Shown piece after piece: positions 1 to 8,525 of a DNA stretch of 40,566 nt. The DNA is from JBHGBM01 sp041946965. Lineage in GTDB: Bacteria > Acidobacteriota > Terriglobia > Bryobacterales > Bryobacteraceae. The position numbers were made by a program, and so were the translations under genes. The stretch lies in the NCBI GenBank assembly GCA_041946965.1, contig JBHGBM010000078.1, positions 1 to 40,566 on the forward strand, read 5' to 3'. Within the stretch, counting starts at the first letter, position 1, and every line of letters starts with the position of its first letter. The notes below the pieces were generated by a model, which worked only from the letters and a program-made list of their open reading frames with translations, made no database searches and was not told the DNA's origin.

Positions 1-811
1 TATTACAGTCATCGGCGTAGCGCACGAACCGAAGCCCACGGCGCTCCAATTCCCAGTCCTATTCGTCCAGGACGATGTTGGACAGCAGCGGAGAAAGCGG
101 GCCGCCTTGCGGAGTGCCCTCCTCCGTGGAGACCTTTGTGCCGTCCGGCAACACCACCTTCGCTTTCAGCATCCGCCGCACCAGGTTCAGAATCCGGGCG
201 TCGCCCACCTGCTGTCCCAAACGGTTGAGCAGGCGTTGATGATGGACTCGATCGAAAAATTTCGACAAATCCAAATCGACCACAACCCGGTACCCTTCCC
301 CCAGATACTGCTTCGCCTCCGCAATGGCGGTGTGAGCACCCCGGTTGGCGCGGAATCCGTGACTGCTGTGATGAAACCGTGGCTCGAAGATCGGCTCCAG
401 AACCTGGAGTACAGCCTGTTGAACCCATCGGCCCACCACATTCGGAATACCCAAGCCGCGTTCGCCTCCGCCCGGTTTCGGGATCCATACCCGCCGGATA
501 TCGCCCGCCCGATACGTTCCGTCGAGAAGAGACTTCTGCAACTCAGGCAGCAGAGCCGGGGCCTCGTCGACTACCTCGCGGACCCAAGGAGATCTCTTGG
601 AGTAAGAACGATCAATATCCTGCCGCTCCCGTCCCCCACACCGTCCTGGCAACGGTTGAATATCGGGCGTTGCGTTTCCGAGCACGCTTGCCTCCACCAG
701 GCCGGCCTCACGGGGCTTCATTCGCGTTCGGTGCTGCAGTTCGTCTACGGCTTCTTCCCCACACGCCCTCGCGGTGCCGCGCAGTTGCCTTTGACTCACA
801 GTTGCCTCCAA
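1..811 (-). pseudogene. ltrA: Group II intron reverse transcriptase/maturase, broken
   Basis: In intact introns this protein reverse-transcribes the intron RNA and helps it splice. The frame from 811 to 59 shows RT blocks: IPKPGGGERGLGIP, then SSHGFRANRGAHTAI, VVDLDLSKFFDRV (first catalytic Asp) and GTPQGGPLSPLLSNIVLDE. It stops at an amber codon (59-61). The same frame continues to the window edge with DWELERRGLRFVRYADD, so the YADD catalytic pair (8-19) lies beyond the stop. Homologues have Leu at the stop position, so a single TTG to TAG change would explain it. The first 70 or so codons look like translated ribozyme sequence, and the usual conserved N-terminal block is missing or altered. 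Both changes argue for a pseudogene. A sequencing error could explain the stop but not the N-terminal loss. Confidence 0.8.
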
Positions 812-880
812 CGGGCCCTGTAGGGGACTTGCACCCCCAATCGATCATTCATGTCCAACACACCCAGTCGGCCTACGGCC
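1..880 (-). mobile_element. Remnant of a bacterial group II intron (runs off the left edge)
   Basis: The minus strand from about 880 down to 1 carries ribozyme-like sequence followed by a group II intron reverse transcriptase. Near 820-840 the minus strand has a short self-complementary GGGGGTGCAAGTCCCC block, the kind of stem found in the 5' domain of such introns. Homology to the encoded protein starts only near 600, inside the first RT block. The 5' ribozyme part therefore seems to be joined directly to the middle of the protein gene, and the rest of domains I-IV appears to be deleted. The element is probably dead. Boundaries are approximate because no intron terminus can be fixed from this end alone, and the 3' part lies outside the window. 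Confidence 0.6.
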
Positions 881-923
881 CCCTTCCGTCAGCCCAAAAC
901 GAAACAGCACCACCCTATGAGGG

Positions 924-950
924 CTGGGGAATTTTCAACCGGTATTGACA
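924..950 (+). repeat. Possible IS21-like element end (remnant)
   Basis: The segment CTGGGGAATTTTCAACCGG followed by TATTGACA resembles, from memory, the conserved end segments flanking istAB genes in IS21-family elements, whose ends finish in CA. No transposase gene is visible beside it; the group II intron remnant occupies the place where one would be. This is recognition by pattern only. The rest of 812-1007, between the intron gene and the receptor stop codon, holds nothing else I can name. Confidence 0.28.
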
Positions 951-1007
951 AGTTCATCGGCTTAACTCAGCCCGGCTGTACGTGACGCTTGACAGAGTCG
1001 CGCCATA

Positions 1008-4000
1008 CTAGAACGTCACCCGCAGTGCGAACTGCATCTGCCGGGGGTCGCTCACCGTGCCCCGCACCTTCCCGAAATCCGGGTTGTCCATGCTGACCAC
1101 GGGGTCGGCCAGCGTGGGGCTGTTGGTAAGGTTGAAAACCTCCCAACGGAACTGCGCCCGGACGCGCTCCGTAATCGGGATGGCCTTCATCACGCCGAAA
1201 TCCATATTGAAGGGACCGTCGGCGTTGAGGATCGACCGGCCCGCGTTGCCGAAATGCCAGGAGCCGTCGGCCGCGCGCGGCAACACGAACGCCGTCTTGT
1301 CGAACCACGCGTCGGTCGTGCGGTTGTCCAACCTGCCGCTCGCCAGCCGGTCCGGCCACCAGTCGCCGATGCCGGTCGCCCCCAGCCGCTGCCGCGCCTG
1401 CGCCACGGTCAGGCTGAAGTAGTGCCCGGTCTGCGCGGAGATCAGGCCCGAAACCTGCCAGCCTCCGAACAACCGCCCCTTGAACGGCAGTTCGTAGACC
1501 GAGCTCATCACGTAGCGGTGCCGCACGTCGAAGTTCGAGTTGGCCCGCGCGGAGTCGAAGTTTCGCACGTCCTGCAACCCGCCGCCGCCGGAGCCGAACT
1601 GCTCCGACGTGTTATCGAGCGAGTGGCTCCAGGTGTACGCCGCCGAAAGCGAGAACCCGCGCGCGAAGCGCTGGTCCACCTGCACGTCCAGCCCGTGATA
1701 GGAAGAATGGGCGTAGGGCGAGGGCAGCGAGATGTTGTTCCACTTCGGGATCTTGCGCCGCTGCCGTTCGGTGGCGGGCGTTCCCGGGGGGGAACCGTTC
1801 CAGTTGTAGGAATCCATGATGTAGTTCGACGAGGAACCCACGTACGCCGTGGTCACAGAGAGCGTGCGGGTCACCTCGCGCTGCACCGCAAGGTTCCACT
1901 GGTAGACGGTCGGCTCGGGGAAGCGCGGCTGCCAGACCACCCAGTTCAGGTTTTCCGGCGGCGCCGCATTGGGGTCGCCCAGGAAGCCGGCCGGGAAGCC
2001 CTTGGAGAGAACCAGCGCCGGAGCCGCCGTGGTAGACTGCACCGTCACGCTGCGGTTGAAGGGGAAGTTGTTGACCATGCGGTCTGAGGCGCCCAACGAG
2101 CCCTGCCCGCCGTAGAACACCCCGGCCCCGGCGCGGATCACGGTCCTTCCCGAGAGCTGATAGGCCAGGCCCAGGCGCGGCGCCCAGTTGTTCTTGTCGA
2201 ACTCCACCAGCCCGCGGCACGACCACGAATCGCCGCACCATCCCGCCTTCAGGATACGCCCGAAATTCTCTCCCGGGCTGAGGTCCAGCGTGTTCTGGTT
2301 GTCGTGTTTCTCCACCCAGGGGGTGGTGAGTTCATAACGCAGCCCGAGGTTGACGGTCAGCCGCGGCGTGGCCTTCCAGTCGTCCTGCGCGTACCACATG
2401 TAATTGCGGAAGCGCATGTTCCCGATCAGCAGGCTGCTCAACTGCGCCGACGAGGTCATGCCCAGGAGGTAATCCGCCAGGCTGATGCCGGTGAACTGCC
2501 CGTCGAAGGTGAAGTTGCCGTGCGTGGTGCCGCCGCCGAAAATATCCGAGCGGTTCCAGCGCAGGTCGGTGCCGAACTTGAAATTGTGATTGCCGCGGTT
2601 CCAGGAGAAGTTGTCCAGGTACTGGTGCACCTGGTGAATCTTGAAGTTGGGCATGGAGCCGCCCTCGCCCAGACCCGTGTACCCGATGCCGCCGCCGAGG
2701 GCGATGCGCGGCAGCCCGAACAGGCGGCCGTTGTCCGGAATGCCCAGGATTCCGTAGCGCGCGGTGACTTCGGAGAGCTTCTCGTCCACCAGCTCGCGCC
2801 GGTCCACCTTCTGCCGGATGAAACCGTAGCGGAACTCGTTCAGCAGCGTGGGCGTCAGGATGCGGGTGTAGGAGAAGGCCGCGCTGCGGGCGGCGTCCTT
2901 GTCGCGCGAGCGTTCGTTGCCCTGGTCGCCGCGCGCGATGCCCGGGAACACGCCTTCGCGCAGGTTGTCGTACCGGTGCAGGCTCACGCGAGCGAAGATC
3001 TTGTCGGAGTTTGTCAGATTGTGGTCCACGCGCCCGTCGTACTGGTCGCGGTCCGCGCGCCACGGCGGATTGCGCATGTAGTTGTTGCGCGTGCCGAAGC
3101 CGGTGAAATTCGGCTGCGGCCACAATTCCAGCACCTTCGCCGCCACCGGGTCCCAGCGCTCGCGCGGCACGCGATTGCCCGGGAACGGCTGCCTGGTCAA
3201 CGGGTCGCGGATAATGGCGAGCGAAGGGGAGAAGATCCCCTGCCGCTCCTCCGCGTTCGGCACGGTTCCCGTGTCGGACTGCGCGCGCCGCTCACGCCGT
3301 CCCTCCCAGCTTCCGAAAAAGAACGTGCGGTCGCGGAGGATGGGCCCGCCCAGCGTGCCGCCGAACTGCTGTTTCCGCAACACCTCGGCATCGGCCTTGC
3401 CGTCGCCGTTGCGGTCCACGTAGTTGAACATGTCACGCGAGTCGAACACGTCGTTGCGCATGTAGTCGTACACGCTGCCGTGGAAACCATTGGTGCCCGA
3501 CTTGATGCTCACAATCATCACGGCGCCCGAGTTGCGCCCGAACTCCGCAGAGTAGTTGCTGGTCAGCACCTTGAACTCGGCCACCGCGTCGAGCGACGGG
3601 ATCACCACCTGGGCCTTGCGGTCCTGCATGCCCATCACGTTGTTATTGTTGTCCACGCCGTCGATGATGAAGTTGTTCTGCGTGGCGGGCTGGCCGTGCG
3701 CGTTGAAGCCGCTGTCGCGGTCGCGGCTGCGCGTGGCCGGAGCCACGCCGGATGTCAGCCAGGCAAGCTGCTGGAAGTTCCGCCCGTTCAGCGGAAGTTC
3801 GCGGATCTCGCGCTGGTTCACCACTTTATCCAGCGACGAGGTTTCCGCCTGAAGCAGCGCCGCTTCCGCCGTTACCGCGATGGATTCCGTGATCTGCCCG
3901 ACTTCAAGCTGGAAGTCGGCGCGCGCACGGTCCTGCGCGTGCAGTTCGATACCCCGCCGCACTACGCTCTTGAAACCCTCGTGCTCGATGGTTACGTCAT

Positions 4001-4214
4001 ACACCCCGATCCGCAGCGGCCCTACGGTATAGCTGCCGGTTTCGGAAGTGACAACGTTGCGCAGTTCGTTGGTTTGGGGGTTGAGGACGACGACCTTGGC
4101 CCCGGGCACGGCCGCTCCGGAGGTGTCGGTCACCACTCCCGTGATCACGCCCATGTCCTGTTGGGCGAGGGAGAGCACAGCAAAAGCTGATAAGAAAAGA
4201 AGCCGACCCACCAT
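1008..4214 (-). CDS. TonB-dependent receptor, Oar-like, with carboxypeptidase-regulatory domain
   Basis: This is an outer-membrane transporter of 1,068 residues. A signal peptide (about 1-18, ending in SLAQ) is followed by a carboxypeptidase-regulatory-like beta-sandwich (about 20-105, GVVTDTSGAAVPGAKV). A plug domain follows (about 125-240, with ELPLNGRNFQQL and IDGVDNNNN), then a long beta-barrel ending in LRVTF, the terminal Phe typical of barrel proteins. The insert DRNGDGKADAE near residue 270 resembles a calcium-binding loop. The family is greatly expanded in Acidobacteriota, where substrates are usually unknown; no SusD-like partner is adjacent. The ATG lacks a Shine-Dalgarno sequence, but a perfect TATAAT lies 7 bp upstream, which suggests a leaderless mRNA. 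No TonB box was recognised. Confidence 0.93.
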   Translation of the reverse strand: MVGRLLFLSAFAVLSLAQQDMGVITGVVTDTSGAAVPGAKVVVLNPQTNELRNVVTSETGSYTVGPLRIGVYDVTIEHEGFKSVVRRGIELHAQDRARADFQLEVGQITESIAVTAEAALLQAETSSLDKVVNQREIRELPLNGRNFQQLAWLTSGVAPATRSRDRDSGFNAHGQPATQNNFIIDGVDNNNNVMGMQDRKAQVVIPSLDAVAEFKVLTSNYSAEFGRNSGAVMIVSIKSGTNGFHGSVYDYMRNDVFDSRDMFNYVDRNGDGKADAEVLRKQQFGGTLGGPILRDRTFFFGSWEGRRERRAQSDTGTVPNAEERQGIFSPSLAIIRDPLTRQPFPGNRVPRERWDPVAAKVLELWPQPNFTGFGTRNNYMRNPPWRADRDQYDGRVDHNLTNSDKIFARVSLHRYDNLREGVFPGIARGDQGNERSRDKDAARSAAFSYTRILTPTLLNEFRYGFIRQKVDRRELVDEKLSEVTARYGILGIPDNGRLFGLPRIALGGGIGYTGLGEGGSMPNFKIHQVHQYLDNFSWNRGNHNFKFGTDLRWNRSDIFGGGTTHGNFTFDGQFTGISLADYLLGMTSSAQLSSLLIGNMRFRNYMWYAQDDWKATPRLTVNLGLRYELTTPWVEKHDNQNTLDLSPGENFGRILKAGWCGDSWSCRGLVEFDKNNWAPRLGLAYQLSGRTVIRAGAGVFYGGQGSLGASDRMVNNFPFNRSVTVQSTTAAPALVLSKGFPAGFLGDPNAAPPENLNWVVWQPRFPEPTVYQWNLAVQREVTRTLSVTTAYVGSSSNYIMDSYNWNGSPPGTPATERQRRKIPKWNNISLPSPYAHSSYHGLDVQVDQRFARGFSLSAAYTWSHSLDNTSEQFGSGGGGLQDVRNFDSARANSNFDVRHRYVMSSVYELPFKGRLFGGWQVSGLISAQTGHYFSLTVAQARQRLGATGIGDWWPDRLASGRLDNRTTDAWFDKTAFVLPRAADGSWHFGNAGRSILNADGPFNMDFGVMKAIPITERVRAQFRWEVFNLTNSPTLADPVVSMDNPDFGKVRGTVSDPRQMQFALRVTF

Positions 4215-4221
4215 GGAGTGG

Positions 4222-4227
4222 ATTATA
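4222..4227 (-). promoter_or_regulatory. Candidate -10 box giving a leaderless mRNA for the TonB receptor
   Basis: The minus strand reads TATAAT with 7 nt between the hexamer and the ATG at 4214, so the predicted transcription start falls on or next to the start codon. No Shine-Dalgarno sequence is present in those 7 nt. No good TTGACA-like -35 was found 16-18 bp upstream. Confidence 0.45.
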
Positions 4228-4253
4228 TCGTAAGGATGAGGGGAACCGACGCG

Positions 4254-5630
4254 ATGCCCTATCGGTTGTCTCTGTGTCTGATGGCGGACATGGTCCGCGC
4301 ACGTGAAGTTTCACCCGTCGAATTAGTGCGTGCTCACCTGGACCAGATCGCCGCGCAGCGCGAGCGCATCAACGCTTTCGCGAGCGTGCTGGAGGACGAA
4401 GCGCTGGAGGCCGCCCGTCTCGCCGAAGACGCAGTGGCGCGCGGCGAGCCGCGGGGCATCCTCAACGGCGTGCCGCTGACCGTCAAAGACACCTTCGACC
4501 TGGAAGGCCGGCCCACGCTGGCCGGCAGCCGGCTGCGCGCCGGGCACCGCGCCGCGCAGGATGCCACCGCCGCCGCGCGCCTCAAGGCCGAAGGCGCCAT
4601 CCTCCTCGGCAAGACCAATTGCCCCGAGTTCGCCTCGAGCTACGAGACCGACAACTACGTCACCGGCCGGACCAACAATCCGTGGAATCCGGAGCGCACG
4701 CCTGGCGGCTCGAGCGGCGGCGAGGCGGCGGCCATCGCGGCCTTCTGCTCGGCGGGCGGCGTGGGCAGCGACGCCGGAGGCTCCATTCGCGTGCCCGCGC
4801 ATTTCTGCGGTATCTGCGGCTTGAAGCCCACGCCCGGCCGCGTCTCCATCGCGGGACACGTCCCGGCCGCGGCGCATCCCGCCAGCCTGTTTGCGGCCGC
4901 GGGACCCATGGCGCGCTCCGTGAGAGACGTGCGGCTGCTGTTCGCCGCGCTGGCGGGCTACGATCATCGCGACCCGCTCTCCGCCCCGGTTCCGCTGCGA
5001 CCGCCCGGCGCCGTTTCACGCATCGGCATCATGGAGCAGTTCGGGCGCGCGCCCGTTGATCCCGAGATCCGGGAGGCCGTACTTGCCGCCGGCCGGATGC
5101 TGGAGATGCTCGGCTACATCGTCGAGCCGTTCGAAACCCGCGGCCTGGAACGCGCACCCAACCTGTGGGCTTTCTTCCACGGCCCCCTGCTCACCCCGTT
5201 CCTCCGCCGTATGATCGAGGGCCGCGAGAGCGACGCCCACTGGACGCTCACTGAAAACCTCCAGGCGGCCGGACTTCAGCCTGGCGCCGCCGAGGTAGTG
5301 GAGAACCTGGCCGCGCGCGATGCCATGCGCGCCGCGCTGCTCCGCCGCATGGAACAGACTCCCCTCATGCTCATGCCGCCCTGCGGCATCACCGCCTTTC
5401 CGCACCGCGCGCGAAGGTTTGCCATCGGCGCGGCCGAGATCGGCCTGTTTCAAGCCATGATGCCCGCCACGCCCTGGAACCTCCTCGGCCTTCCCGCCCT
5501 GGTGCTGCCGTTCGCGCTCTCCGCCGAACGCCTGCCCATCGGCGTGCAGATCGTGGGCCGCCCCTGGGAGGAAGAGACTCTGCTCGAAATCGGAGTCAGG
5601 CTGGGGGAAGCGCGCGGTCCGATACAATAG
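4254..5630 (+). CDS. Amidase (amidase-signature family)
   Basis: This enzyme hydrolyses an amide bond with a Ser-cisSer-Lys triad. The triad is visible as Lys78 (VPLTVKD), Ser153 (GGSSGGE) and Ser177 (GSDAGGSIRVPA). The 458-residue length is normal for the family. The family also includes GatA, but no gatB or gatC is nearby, so a free-standing amidase acting on small amides is more likely; the substrate cannot be read from sequence. The ATG at 4254 is preferred because AGGATGAGGGG precedes it. An upstream GTG at 4218 would add 12 residues and is not excluded. The gene diverges from the TonB receptor across only about 40 bp and runs into the M16 peptidase pair with a 5-bp gap, so it probably leads a three-gene operon. 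Confidence 0.92.
   Translation: MPYRLSLCLMADMVRAREVSPVELVRAHLDQIAAQRERINAFASVLEDEALEAARLAEDAVARGEPRGILNGVPLTVKDTFDLEGRPTLAGSRLRAGHRAAQDATAAARLKAEGAILLGKTNCPEFASSYETDNYVTGRTNNPWNPERTPGGSSGGEAAAIAAFCSAGGVGSDAGGSIRVPAHFCGICGLKPTPGRVSIAGHVPAAAHPASLFAAAGPMARSVRDVRLLFAALAGYDHRDPLSAPVPLRPPGAVSRIGIMEQFGRAPVDPEIREAVLAAGRMLEMLGYIVEPFETRGLERAPNLWAFFHGPLLTPFLRRMIEGRESDAHWTLTENLQAAGLQPGAAEVVENLAARDAMRAALLRRMEQTPLMLMPPCGITAFPHRARRFAIGAAEIGLFQAMMPATPWNLLGLPALVLPFALSAERLPIGVQIVGRPWEEETLLEIGVRLGEARGPIQ
5623..5628 (+). promoter_or_regulatory. Candidate -10 box giving a leaderless mRNA for the first M16 peptidase
   Basis: TACAAT overlaps the end of the amidase gene, with 7 nt between it and the ATG at 5636. 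This is the same geometry as at 4222-4227. No Shine-Dalgarno sequence precedes this ATG. No -35 match is apparent, so this is a modest call; the gene may also be transcribed from the amidase promoter. Confidence 0.35.
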
Positions 5631-5635
5631 GCTTG

Positions 5636-6967
5636 ATGTTCTTTAAAACCGCGCTTCTGCTGGCGTGCGCCCTGGCGGCCTTTGGGGCGGATGCGAAGCA
5701 AAAGATCTTTCCATACGAGTACGTCCAGGATGACCTGCCGAACGGCCTGCGCCTGATCGCGATTCCGACGGACTTCCCCAATATCGTCGCGCTCTACATC
5801 GTGGTCCAGACCGGATCGCGGAACGAGATTGAGCCGGGGCACACCGGGTTCGCCCACCTGTTCGAGCACATGATGTTCCGGGGAACCGAAAAGTTTCCGC
5901 CGGAGAAGTACGAGGAGGCCCTGAAGAACGCCGGCGCGGCCTCCAACGCCTTCACCTCCGACGACCTCACGGCCTACCACACCACCTTCTCCAAGGAAGA
6001 CCTGGAGGGCATGCTGGCCATGGAGGCGGACCGCTTCCAGAACCTCAAGTACTCCGAGGCCGTGTTCAAGACCGAATCGCTCGCGGTGCTGGGCGAGTAC
6101 AACAAGAACAGCGCCGATCCGATGAGCAAGCTCGATGAGGTTCTCAGCGATACGGCCTTCGACCGCCACACTTACAAGCACACCACCATGGGCTTCCTGA
6201 AAGACATCCAGGACATGCCCAACCAGTACGGCTACTCGCTGAAGTTCTTCGATCGCTACTATCGCCCGGAATACACCACGATTGTCGTGGTGGGCGACGT
6301 GCAGCCGAAACAGGTTCGTTCGCTGGTGGATAAGTACTGGGGCAACTGGAAGCGCGGGAGTTACCGGCCGGAGATTCCCGCCGAGCCGCCGCAGCAGGGC
6401 CCGCGCATCAACCACGTGGCCTGGCCCACGCCCACGCTGCCCTGGCTCGCGGTGGCCTACAAGGGCCCCGCTTACACCGATACGGAGAAGGACAGCGCCG
6501 CGCTGGACGCCATCTCCTTCCTGGGCTTCTCGCCGAACTCGGAGTTGTATCAGAAGCTGGTCATTCAGGAGCAGAAGGTGGATATCCTCTTCGGCGGCGC
6601 CGCCGATCACGTGGACCCCAACCTGTTCACGATTTTGGCGCGCATCAAGAGCCCCGCCGACCTCGAGTACGTGCGCGGCCGGATCCTCGCCACCGCGGGC
6701 GGCTTCCGCGAAACCCCGGTCTCCGCGGACCGGCTGGAGGCAGTCAAGAACCACCTGCGCTACAGTTTCAGCCTGCGCATGGACAACAGCGAAACCATTG
6801 CGGGGACCGTGGCGCGCTACGTGGCGCTGCGCCGCACGCCGGAGACTATCAACCGGCTCTACGATATGTACGCCCAACTTACCCCCGAAGATATCCGTGC
6901 GGCGGCCGTAAAGTATTTCACGGACAACGGCCGCACCATCGTTGACCTGACCGGAGGCGCGAAATGA
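5636..6967 (+). CDS. M16 family zinc metallopeptidase, catalytic subunit
   Basis: This is a predicted secreted or periplasmic zinc protease of 443 residues. A signal peptide (about 1-20, MFFKTALLLACALAAFGADA) precedes an M16 N-terminal domain. The inverted zinc motif is HLFEH at residues 74-78, with the third ligand likely Glu154 (VLGEYN). A second M16 domain fills the C-terminal half. The M16B family works as pairs of half-clamshells, and the downstream gene, overlapping by ATGA, supplies the partner half. The frame could start at a TTG one codon earlier, but the ATG is preferred. The substrate is unknown; related proteases degrade short peptides. Confidence 0.93.
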   Translation: MFFKTALLLACALAAFGADAKQKIFPYEYVQDDLPNGLRLIAIPTDFPNIVALYIVVQTGSRNEIEPGHTGFAHLFEHMMFRGTEKFPPEKYEEALKNAGAASNAFTSDDLTAYHTTFSKEDLEGMLAMEADRFQNLKYSEAVFKTESLAVLGEYNKNSADPMSKLDEVLSDTAFDRHTYKHTTMGFLKDIQDMPNQYGYSLKFFDRYYRPEYTTIVVVGDVQPKQVRSLVDKYWGNWKRGSYRPEIPAEPPQQGPRINHVAWPTPTLPWLAVAYKGPAYTDTEKDSAALDAISFLGFSPNSELYQKLVIQEQKVDILFGGAADHVDPNLFTILARIKSPADLEYVRGRILATAGGFRETPVSADRLEAVKNHLRYSFSLRMDNSETIAGTVARYVALRRTPETINRLYDMYAQLTPEDIRAAAVKYFTDNGRTIVDLTGGAK

Positions 6968-8427
6968 GAAACGCCGTTCTCGGAATCATGCTCGCCTCGG
7001 CGGCCTTCGGCCAGACTCGGGTGGTGGAGCTTCCGGGCAAGTCGCCGGTGATCACCTTTCGCATCGTGTTCCGCGCGGGCGCGGCTTCGGACCCCGCGGG
7101 CAAGCCCGGCGTGGCCGCCCTCACCGCCGCCATGCTCGCCGAGGGCGGCACCCGCGACCTCACCTACAAACAGATTGTGGAAGCCATGTTCCCCATGGCC
7201 GCCTCCGTCTCCGCGCAGGTGGATAAGGAAATGACCACCTTCTCCGGTGCCACCCACCAGGACAACCTGGAGGCTTACTACAAGCTCCTCCGCTCGATGC
7301 TGCTCGAGCCGGGCTGGCGCGAGGACGACCTCAAGCGCCTCAAGGACAACACGGTCAACTACCTGAAAGTCTCGCTGCGCGGCAACAACGACGAGGAACT
7401 CGGCAAGGAACTGCTCTACAACCTGATCTACGAAGGGACGAATTACGGCCGGCACAACCTGGGGACCATCTCTTCCATCCAGAACATCACCTTGGAGGAC
7501 GTGAAGGCGTACTACCGCCGCCACTACACACAGCCCAACCTGATCCTCGGCGTGGCCGGAGGCTATTCCCCCGCTTTCCTGGCCCGCGTGAAGAAGGACT
7601 TCAAGCAGCTTCCGGCCTCCGCCGCGGCCGCCGGTCCCGCGCCGCGGCCCAAGCCGCTCACGGCCAGCCGCATCACCATTGTCGACAAGGACACGCGCTC
7701 GGTCGCCTATTCGCTTGGCTTCCCCATCGCGGTGAAGCGCGGCGATCCGGACTACCCCGCCCTGCTCGTCGCCATGAGTTATCTCGGCCCGCATCGCAGC
7801 AGCGGCGGCAGGCTGTACCAGCGGATGCGGCAGTTGCGCGGGTTGAACTACGGCGACTACGCCTACATCGAGTACTTCCCGCGGGGCATGTACCAGTTCG
7901 AGCCCAGCCCCAACCTGGCGCGGCGAAGCCAGATCTTCCAGATCTGGATCCGCCCCGTGGAGCCCGCCACCGCGAAGTTCGCCCTGCGGCTCGCGCTCTA
8001 TGAACTCGACCGGTTCGTCAAACAAGGACTCACCCAGGAGGAGTTCGATCGCACCCGCTCCTACCTATCCAAGTACGTGAACCTGCTCACGAAGAGCAAG
8101 CGCGCCGAGCTTGGCTACGCCATCGACAGCGCATATTACGGAATCCCGGATTACAACAGTTACATCAAGAAGAGCCTGGCGAAGCTCACCCGGGACGATG
8201 TAAACCGCGCCATCCGCAAGCACCTCCGCGCGGACCGCCTGGAGATTGTGGCGGTTTCCAGGAACGGCGAAGCCTTCAAGCGCGACCTGCTCGACCCCGC
8301 GCCCTCGCCCATGCAGTACAACTCGCCCAAGCCGCCCGATATCCTCGAAGAGGACAAGATTGTTCAGCAGTGGCCGATCGGAGTGAAGGATATCCGGGTT
8401 ATGCCGCTGGAGCGTGTTTTCGAGTAG
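6964..8427 (+). CDS. M16 family peptidase-like protein, non-catalytic partner
   Basis: This 487-residue M16 protein has a short signal peptide (MRNAVLGIMLASAAFG). Where the zinc motif HxxEH would sit, it reads ALTAAMLAEGG, so it cannot bind zinc in the usual way. It keeps the M16 fold, including the characteristic R-x-Y-type region in the second half (FDRTRSYLSKYVNLLTKSK). In M16B heterodimers one subunit carries the zinc site and the other contributes substrate-binding residues; this gene and the one upstream fit that plan. The ATGA overlap with the upstream gene suggests coupled translation and roughly equal amounts of both subunits. The C-terminal 60 residues are Pro-rich and less typical. 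Confidence 0.9.
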   Translation: MRNAVLGIMLASAAFGQTRVVELPGKSPVITFRIVFRAGAASDPAGKPGVAALTAAMLAEGGTRDLTYKQIVEAMFPMAASVSAQVDKEMTTFSGATHQDNLEAYYKLLRSMLLEPGWREDDLKRLKDNTVNYLKVSLRGNNDEELGKELLYNLIYEGTNYGRHNLGTISSIQNITLEDVKAYYRRHYTQPNLILGVAGGYSPAFLARVKKDFKQLPASAAAAGPAPRPKPLTASRITIVDKDTRSVAYSLGFPIAVKRGDPDYPALLVAMSYLGPHRSSGGRLYQRMRQLRGLNYGDYAYIEYFPRGMYQFEPSPNLARRSQIFQIWIRPVEPATAKFALRLALYELDRFVKQGLTQEEFDRTRSYLSKYVNLLTKSKRAELGYAIDSAYYGIPDYNSYIKKSLAKLTRDDVNRAIRKHLRADRLEIVAVSRNGEAFKRDLLDPAPSPMQYNSPKPPDILEEDKIVQQWPIGVKDIRVMPLERVFE

Positions 8428-8525
8428 CGTATCGCCGCGTACACACAAGAATCCGGTTTGGACCCCGAATGGACAGAGGCACCCTCGGATGCCGAAACTC
8501 CGAAGATGTGATTAACTCTGTATTC

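Noticed and set aside
2304..4190. A 628-codon plus-strand open frame
   Set aside because: Antisense shadow of the first TonB receptor; His/Val/Arg-rich with no recognisable motif.
4254..5630. GatA subunit of the aminoacyl-tRNA amidotransferase
   Set aside because: No gatB or gatC lies nearby, and the amidase motif details and context fit a stand-alone amidase better.
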